Part shown: piece by piece, positions 59,663-64,000 of the stretch
Layout: each line of letters starts with the position of its first letter
Numbering within the stretch: the first letter of the stretch is position 1
From: JAAUTY01 sp964397305
Lineage (GTDB): Bacteria; Cyanobacteriota; Cyanobacteriia; Cyanobacteriales; Spirulinaceae
Length of the DNA: 64,000 bases
Assembly: GCA_964397305.1 (NCBI GenBank)
Contig: CAYNIP010000001.1
Location: 211,030 to 275,029, forward strand
Reading direction: 5' to 3'
Notes under the pieces: generated by a model
The model's input: only the letters and a program-made list of their open reading frames with translations
Database searches by the model: none
Told to the model about the DNA's origin: nothing
Made by a program: the position numbers and the translations under genes

Positions 59663-60646
59663 TCAGGCCCCCAGCCAGCGGGCGGCATCCTTGGCATGGT
59701 AGGTCAGGATCAAATCGGCTCCCGCCCGCTTGAATCCTGTCAGGGTCTCGAGCACCACCTTTTGCTCGTCGATCCAGCCGTTGAGGGCCGCCGCCTTCAG
59801 CATGGAGTATTCCCCCGAAACGTTGTAGGCGGCCACGGGCAGGTGGGTCATCTGCTTCACCCGCCAGATCACGTCCATGTAGGCCAGGGCTGGCTTCACC
59901 ATCAACATATCGGCCCCTTCTTCAATGTCGAGGGCGACTTCCTTGAGGGCTTCGGTGCCGTTGGCGGGGTCCATCTGGTAGGTGCGGCGATCGCCAAACT
60001 GGGGTGCAGAGTCGGCCGCATCCCGAAAGGGACCGTAGTAGGCCGAAGCGTATTTCGCCGCATAGGAAAGAATGGGGGTATCCACATACCCCGCGGCATC
60101 GAGGGCGCGGCGGATCGCCTGCACAAAGCCATCCATCATGCCGGACGGGGCGATGATGTCGGCCCCGGCCTGGGCCTGGGACACCGCTGTTTTGCCCAGC
60201 AATTCTAGGGTCGGGTCATTGAGCACCCGGCCGGTGAGATCGCCCGTTTCCAAGTAGCCGCAGTGACCGTGGGCTGTGTATTCGCAGAGGCAGGTATCGG
60301 CGATCACGACCAGATCCGGAACGGCTGCTTTCACGGCCGTCGCCGCCTGCTGGACAATGCCACAGTCGTGCCAGGCCCCGGTCGCCTCCGTATCTTTGGT
60401 GTCGGGAATGCCGAAAAGGATGATCGCCGGAATCCCCAGATCCTGGACTTCCTTGGCTTCTTCAACAATCTTGTCCACCGAGAGCTGGTAGACGCCCGGC
60501 ATCGACTTCACTTCTTGGGCAAGGCCGGTTCCCGGAACCGCAAACAGGGGGTAGATCAGGTCCTGGGTTGTCACCCGATGCTCTTGCACCATGCGGCGCA
60601 GGGCAGCGGTCTGGCGGAGGCGGCGCGGACGGTGGGTGGGAAACAT
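59663..60646 (-). CDS. hemB: Porphobilinogen synthase (delta-aminolevulinic acid dehydratase)
   Basis: A 327-aa enzyme condensing two 5-aminolevulinates in haem, chlorophyll and bilin synthesis. The metal site DTCLCEYTAHGHCGYLE keeps the three cysteines of Zn-type enzymes, unlike the Asp-rich plant version. Schiff-base lysines are in ILSYAAKYASAYYGPFRDAA and MLMVKPALAYMDV. QFGDRRTYQMDPANGTEALK is also conserved. Length is normal. The gene is single or paired with rsmB downstream. Confidence 0.96.
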   Translation of the reverse strand: MFPTHRPRRLRQTAALRRMVQEHRVTTQDLIYPLFAVPGTGLAQEVKSMPGVYQLSVDKIVEEAKEVQDLGIPAIILFGIPDTKDTEATGAWHDCGIVQQAATAVKAAVPDLVVIADTCLCEYTAHGHCGYLETGDLTGRVLNDPTLELLGKTAVSQAQAGADIIAPSGMMDGFVQAIRRALDAAGYVDTPILSYAAKYASAYYGPFRDAADSAPQFGDRRTYQMDPANGTEALKEVALDIEEGADMLMVKPALAYMDVIWRVKQMTHLPVAAYNVSGEYSMLKAAALNGWIDEQKVVLETLTGFKRAGADLILTYHAKDAARWLGA

Positions 60647-60800
60647 GGCTGGCAGGCTCTGGGAAATGGGGAGGGTGGGGCTTGGGCAAGCGGCGGGGGA
60701 TTCAGGCTTAACTTAAAATGAATCCCGAAAATTAATCCCGAAATTAAGTTTTCAGTGTAGAGCGATCGCGCCCCCGCTAGGGCTTTAACCCCAGCCCGCG

Positions 60801-62516
60801 TTAATGTTTTGTAATGATTGAGTCGATTGAAGAGGCTGGCGCTGGGGCCGCAAAGCTGTAGATTGTCTGGGTGGTCCACGTTGGGCACACCGACGAAGGA
60901 GGCTCTGGGAGGGCGTAAACCCGGCGCGAGAGCTGGACTTGCAGGCAGTTTGTCGGGTCACTGCCGGGCGCGAGGAGAAACTCCAACCGGGCGAGGCTGG
61001 GCCAGGTCGCGAGGTCATCCAGAAGAGTGGCGATCGCCTCGACATAGGGATGGTTGCGATCCGTGTACCAATCGGGGCTGGCGAGATTCTCCTGGTCAAA
61101 GCCCAGATGAACGACTAAGGACGGGTGGTTAAATAGGGCGATCGCCACCGGGCGGGCCTCTTCTTGCACCACTAAGCTCGCCCCTTGGACCCGCTCCCGC
61201 AATTGCTCCAAGAGCTGATAGCGCTCCGTCACCGACTGCACGGCTGGCGTCCAGGTCAGACCCAAGGTGACGAGGTAGGTTTGCAGCAGCAGATGCCCCA
61301 ACTTCTTCGCTTTTGTGGCCAAATAGACCGAATTGTAGGCTGTGGCCTCGATTAATAGCGGAACCCGATCGACGATCTCCAGACCATAGCCCTTGAGGCC
61401 CGCAATCTTCCGGGGATTGTTGGTGATCAGGCGAATTTGGCGCACCCCAAGGTCATTGAGAATCTGAGCCCCCATGCCATAGTCCCGCAGATCGGCGGGA
61501 AAGCCGAGCCGCTCGTTGGCCTCCACCGTATCCAGGCCCAAGTCCTGAAGGGAATAGGCCTTGAGTTTATTGAGCAGCCCAATACCTCGTCCTTCCTGGC
61601 GCAGGTATACCACCACTCCCAGCCCTGCTTGCTCGACGATTTTGAGGGCTGTTTGCAGTTGCATTCGGCAATCGCAGCGCAAGGAACCTAGGGCATCTCC
61701 CGTCAGGCATTCTGAATGCATCCGCACGACGACGGGCTGGTGGGCAAACTCAGCCGGGTTGCCCTTGACAATGGCCAAGTGCTCGGAGCCGTCCAGGGTG
61801 TTGCGGTAGGCGTAGAGTTGGAACTGACCAAACTGGCTGGGGAATTGGCAGATGGTCTCCCGCTCCACAAACCCATCGTGCTGGAGGCGGTAGCTGATCA
61901 AGTCAGCGATGCTGATCAGCTTGAGCTGATGGTGGCGGGCATAGTCCAGCAACTGGGGCAGGCGCGCCATGGAGCCGTCGGGGTTTTGGATCTCGCAGAT
62001 CACGCCCGCCGGATAGAGGCCTGCGAGGCGAGCGAGATCGACGGCCGCTTCGGTGTGGCCGGCTCGCTTCAGCACGCCCCCCCGCTTCGCCCGCAGGGGG
62101 AAGATGTGGCCGGGGCGACGGAGATCTTCGGGCCGGGTGGCGGGATTGATGGCGACTTGGATCGTTTTGGCGCGGTCGTCGGCGGAGATGCCGGTAGTGA
62201 CGCCGAGATGGGGGGCGGCGTCGATGCTGACGGTGAAGGCGGTTTGGTTGGGATCGGTGTTTTTCGTCACCATCAGCGGCAAATCGAGGGCATCAAGGCG
62301 ATCGCCCGTCATCGCCAGACAGATCAGGCCGCGGGCCTCCACCGCCATGAAGTTGATCATGTTGGGTGTGGCGAATTGGGCCGCACAGATCACATCCCCT
62401 TCATTCTCGCGGCCCTCATCATCGACCACGACCACGGGCTTACCGGACTTGATATCGGCCAAGGCTGCATCAATCGGATCAAAATGCCAGGAGAGGGGGG
62501 CGTTGCTCGCAGTCAC
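60801..62516 (-). CDS. ribBA: Bifunctional DHBP synthase / GTP cyclohydrolase II
   Basis: A 571-aa fusion catalysing both entry reactions of riboflavin synthesis. Residues about 10-205 are RibB (VVVVDDEGRENEGDVICAAQ, RLDALDLPLM, HTEAAVDLARLAGLYPAGVI). Residues about 210-400 are RibA with Zn cysteines in RMHSECLTGDALGSLRCDCR and the active-site YLRQEGRGIGLLNKLKAYSL. A further 170 residues (from about KKLGHLLLQTYLVTLGLTWT) form the extension characteristic of cyanobacterial RibBA, of unknown role. No FMN riboswitch structure is visible in the upstream 180 bp. The gene is divergent from argC. Confidence 0.95.
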   Translation of the reverse strand: MTASNAPLSWHFDPIDAALADIKSGKPVVVVDDEGRENEGDVICAAQFATPNMINFMAVEARGLICLAMTGDRLDALDLPLMVTKNTDPNQTAFTVSIDAAPHLGVTTGISADDRAKTIQVAINPATRPEDLRRPGHIFPLRAKRGGVLKRAGHTEAAVDLARLAGLYPAGVICEIQNPDGSMARLPQLLDYARHHQLKLISIADLISYRLQHDGFVERETICQFPSQFGQFQLYAYRNTLDGSEHLAIVKGNPAEFAHQPVVVRMHSECLTGDALGSLRCDCRMQLQTALKIVEQAGLGVVVYLRQEGRGIGLLNKLKAYSLQDLGLDTVEANERLGFPADLRDYGMGAQILNDLGVRQIRLITNNPRKIAGLKGYGLEIVDRVPLLIEATAYNSVYLATKAKKLGHLLLQTYLVTLGLTWTPAVQSVTERYQLLEQLRERVQGASLVVQEEARPVAIALFNHPSLVVHLGFDQENLASPDWYTDRNHPYVEAIATLLDDLATWPSLARLEFLLAPGSDPTNCLQVQLSRRVYALPEPPSSVCPTWTTQTIYSFAAPAPASSIDSIITKH

Positions 62517-62697
62517 TCGGGGCTAATCTTGTAAAGATTTATGACAGAACCTAGTTTAATTGTAGCGTTACGGTAAGCCGCGCTGGTGAGCCGCTGCGGG
62601 TCAGGGTCAGTTTCGTCCCCGGCCGCCCGTCGCGATCCTCAGCTTTGATACTACAATGCAGCAAACATGACGACCCCCGGCGAGATTCTCAGGACGA

Positions 62698-63762
62698 ATG
62701 GTTATGGACACGGCGGAGCAGATACGAGTTGGGATTGTGGGCGCGTCAGGGTATGGCGGTGTTCAGTTAGTCCGTTTATTACTGGAGCATCCCCGGGTGG
62801 AGATTACCTACGTGGGTGGTCATAGTAGCGCTGGGAAACCCTTTGCTGATCTATACCCCCATCTCGCTCATTGCTTCAACCCGGAGGTAGAGGCGATTGA
62901 CCTCGAGGTGATCGCCCGCCGCTGCCAGGTCGTTTTCCTGGGGCTGCCCAATGGTCTGGCCTGTGACTTGGCCCCGGGGCTGCTGGAGCGGGGCCTGAAG
63001 GTGCTGGATTTGTCCGCTGATTACCGCTTCCAAGACCTCGCGACCTATACGAGCTGGTATCGCAAGCCGCGCAGGGACCGGGCGACGGCGGCCCAGGCTG
63101 TGTATGGGCTACCAGAACTCTACCGCGATCGCATTAAGCGCAGTTCTCTGATCGGCTGTCCGGGCTGCTACTGCACGGCTAGTTTGTTGGCGATCGCCCC
63201 CCTGCTCAAGCAAGGCCTCGTAGACCCTGAAACCACCATTATCGATGCCAAATCGGGAACCTCGGGGGCCGGTCGCCAGGCCAAGGTCAATGCTCTGCTG
63301 GCCGAGGCCGGCAGTTCCCTCGGAGCCTACAGTGTCGCGGCCCACCGCCACACGCCCGAAATCGAGCAGGTGGCTAGCGACCTCGCCGGCCGCGAAGTGC
63401 GGGTGCAGTTTACCCCCCATTTGATCCCCATGGTTCGAGGTATTCTGGCGACGGTCTATGCTACTCTTCGTGATCCCGGTCTAGTGCGGGATGATTTGCT
63501 CACGATCTACGGGGCCTTTTATCGCAATTCTCCCTGTGTCAAGATCCTGCCCCACGGCGTCTACCCCCAGACGAAATGGGCTTGTGGCACGAATCTCTGC
63601 TATATCGGCATTGAAGTAGACGCCCGCACCGGCCGAGTGATCGTGCTCTCAGCGATTGACAACTTGATCAAGGGTCAATCGGGCCAAGCCGTCCAATGCC
63701 TCAACCTGCTCATGGGCTGGGAGGAAACCCTCGGGCTGCCTCAGTTGGCCTTTTACCCCTAG
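62698..63762 (+). CDS. argC: N-acetyl-gamma-glutamyl-phosphate reductase
   Basis: A 354-aa NADP-dependent reductase of arginine synthesis, the longer type of about 350 aa. NADP motif VGIVGASGYGGVQLVRLLLE at about 11-30, catalytic Cys in SSLIGCPGCYCTASLLAIAP, KSGTSGAGRQAKVNALLAEA, SVAAHRHTPEIEQVASDLAG and HLIPMVRGILATVYATLRD are present. Start ATG 62698 follows CAGGACGA; an internal ATG at 62704 is a near alternative. The gene is monocistronic. Confidence 0.96.
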   Translation: MVMDTAEQIRVGIVGASGYGGVQLVRLLLEHPRVEITYVGGHSSAGKPFADLYPHLAHCFNPEVEAIDLEVIARRCQVVFLGLPNGLACDLAPGLLERGLKVLDLSADYRFQDLATYTSWYRKPRRDRATAAQAVYGLPELYRDRIKRSSLIGCPGCYCTASLLAIAPLLKQGLVDPETTIIDAKSGTSGAGRQAKVNALLAEAGSSLGAYSVAAHRHTPEIEQVASDLAGREVRVQFTPHLIPMVRGILATVYATLRDPGLVRDDLLTIYGAFYRNSPCVKILPHGVYPQTKWACGTNLCYIGIEVDARTGRVIVLSAIDNLIKGQSGQAVQCLNLLMGWEETLGLPQLAFYP

Positions 63763-63886
63763 GGTCTGTCATGCCTTAAAGCTCGAATTCAGTCAGGGAC
63801 TCGGTTTCAGCCTTAGGGAGTCCTGGCAATCTCATCACTCAGCAATCCCGGCTGGCTGGAGTTGTGGGAAGAATTGACAACAAGCC

Positions 63887-64000
63887 CTAGGGTTCTGGCA
63901 AGCGGTCTGGATCAACGCCGAGCGATCGCAAATAGTCCGCCAGGCGCTCAGCCCGCTGGCGCTCCTGCTCAGCCCGCTCGGCTGGGGTTAAGTAGCGGTT
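63887..64000 (-). CDS. Uma2-family endonuclease-like protein, C-terminal end (5' part outside window)
   Basis: The last 37 codons of a minus-strand gene ending at TAG 63887-63889. The C-terminus NRYLTPAERAEQERQRAERL followed by ADYLRSLGVDPDRLPEP is the characteristic coiled end of cyanobacterial Uma2 (DUF820) restriction-endonuclease-fold proteins: an arginine/glutamate helix, then LRSLGVDPD-LP. The catalytic domain lies beyond the window. These proteins are abundant in cyanobacterial genomes and many are thought to be inactive or mobile-associated. Confidence 0.8.
   Translation of the reverse strand, partial: NRYLTPAERAEQERQRAERLADYLRSLGVDPDRLPEP

Noticed and set aside
59180..60208. 342-codon plus-strand frame opposite rsmB and hemB
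   Set aside because: It spans two conserved genes in antisense; a high-GC artefact.
62517..62697. FMN riboswitch upstream of ribBA
   Set aside because: None of the conserved RFN-element blocks is recognisable in the region.
1..64000. tRNA genes in the intergenic regions
   Set aside because: I looked for T-loop GGTTCRA signatures with matching acceptor stems in the gaps and found none; a covariance-model scan would be more sensitive.

Overview
The window is chromosomal DNA from a fairly high-GC cyanobacterium. The octamer GCGATCGC (HIP1) and its core CGATCG recur throughout. The FoF1-ATPase genes lie in the cyanobacterial order (I, a, c, b', b, delta, alpha, gamma) with beta and epsilon absent. 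Several families are typical of the phylum: DUF1822, DUF2214, RibBA with a long C-terminal extension, LarB, a SirB1-type protein, a PEP-CTERM protein and MenD (phylloquinone synthesis). The genus cannot be fixed from the sequence alone. I found no rRNA, tRNA, CRISPR array, intact insertion sequence or prophage.

Layout. 1-10 kb: 3' end of rimK, a CPA1 cation/proton antiporter, a three-domain cyclase-TIR-ATPase fusion, an SH3/peptidoglycan-binding protein, a FemAB/GNAT-like protein, a membrane protein of unknown function and a methyltransferase. 10-16 kb: the atp operon. 16-31 kb: a stand-alone transketolase N-terminal half, larB, a C15 peptidase homologue, a CysZ/EI24 membrane protein, an EF-hand protein, a DUF1822 protein, an LCP cell-wall ligase, leuD, a two-RCK potassium-channel-like protein, an orphan DNA methyltransferase and menD. 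The gaps here are unusually rich in dispersed repeats. 31-42 kb: an acetoacetate-decarboxylase-like protein, murJ, a PhyH dioxygenase, sbcC, a pentapeptide-repeat protein, ilvD and a low-GC methyltransferase. 42-49 kb: a c-di-GMP signalling gene apparently broken by a homopolymer frameshift, an aldehyde dehydrogenase, a small secreted protein and thrB. 49-58 kb: a PEP-CTERM surface protein, an HNH nuclease, a TPR protein overlapping a TauE/SafE exporter, a SirB1-like protein, galE, rpmA, rplU, a small secreted protein, a DUF2214 protein and a TerB-like protein. 58-64 kb: rsmB, hemB, ribBA, argC and the 3' end of a Uma2-family gene.

Most loci are single housekeeping genes (ATP synthesis, amino-acid, haem, riboflavin and quinone synthesis, cell wall, translation) with short gaps and frequent convergent overlaps, so there is little evidence of large operons beyond atp and rplU-rpmA. 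The most unusual items are: (i) ribosomal protein L21 carrying about 145 residues of purely acidic Glu/Pro/Ala/Val repeat tail; (ii) one polypeptide combining a class III nucleotide cyclase, a TIR domain and an AAA-like ATPase; (iii) the frameshifted sensor cyclase/phosphodiesterase; (iv) a channel-like protein with RCK domains on both sides of a pore lacking the standard K+ filter; and (v) a mosaic of non-coding repeat families, one about 250 bp long with two full copies and one short copy.
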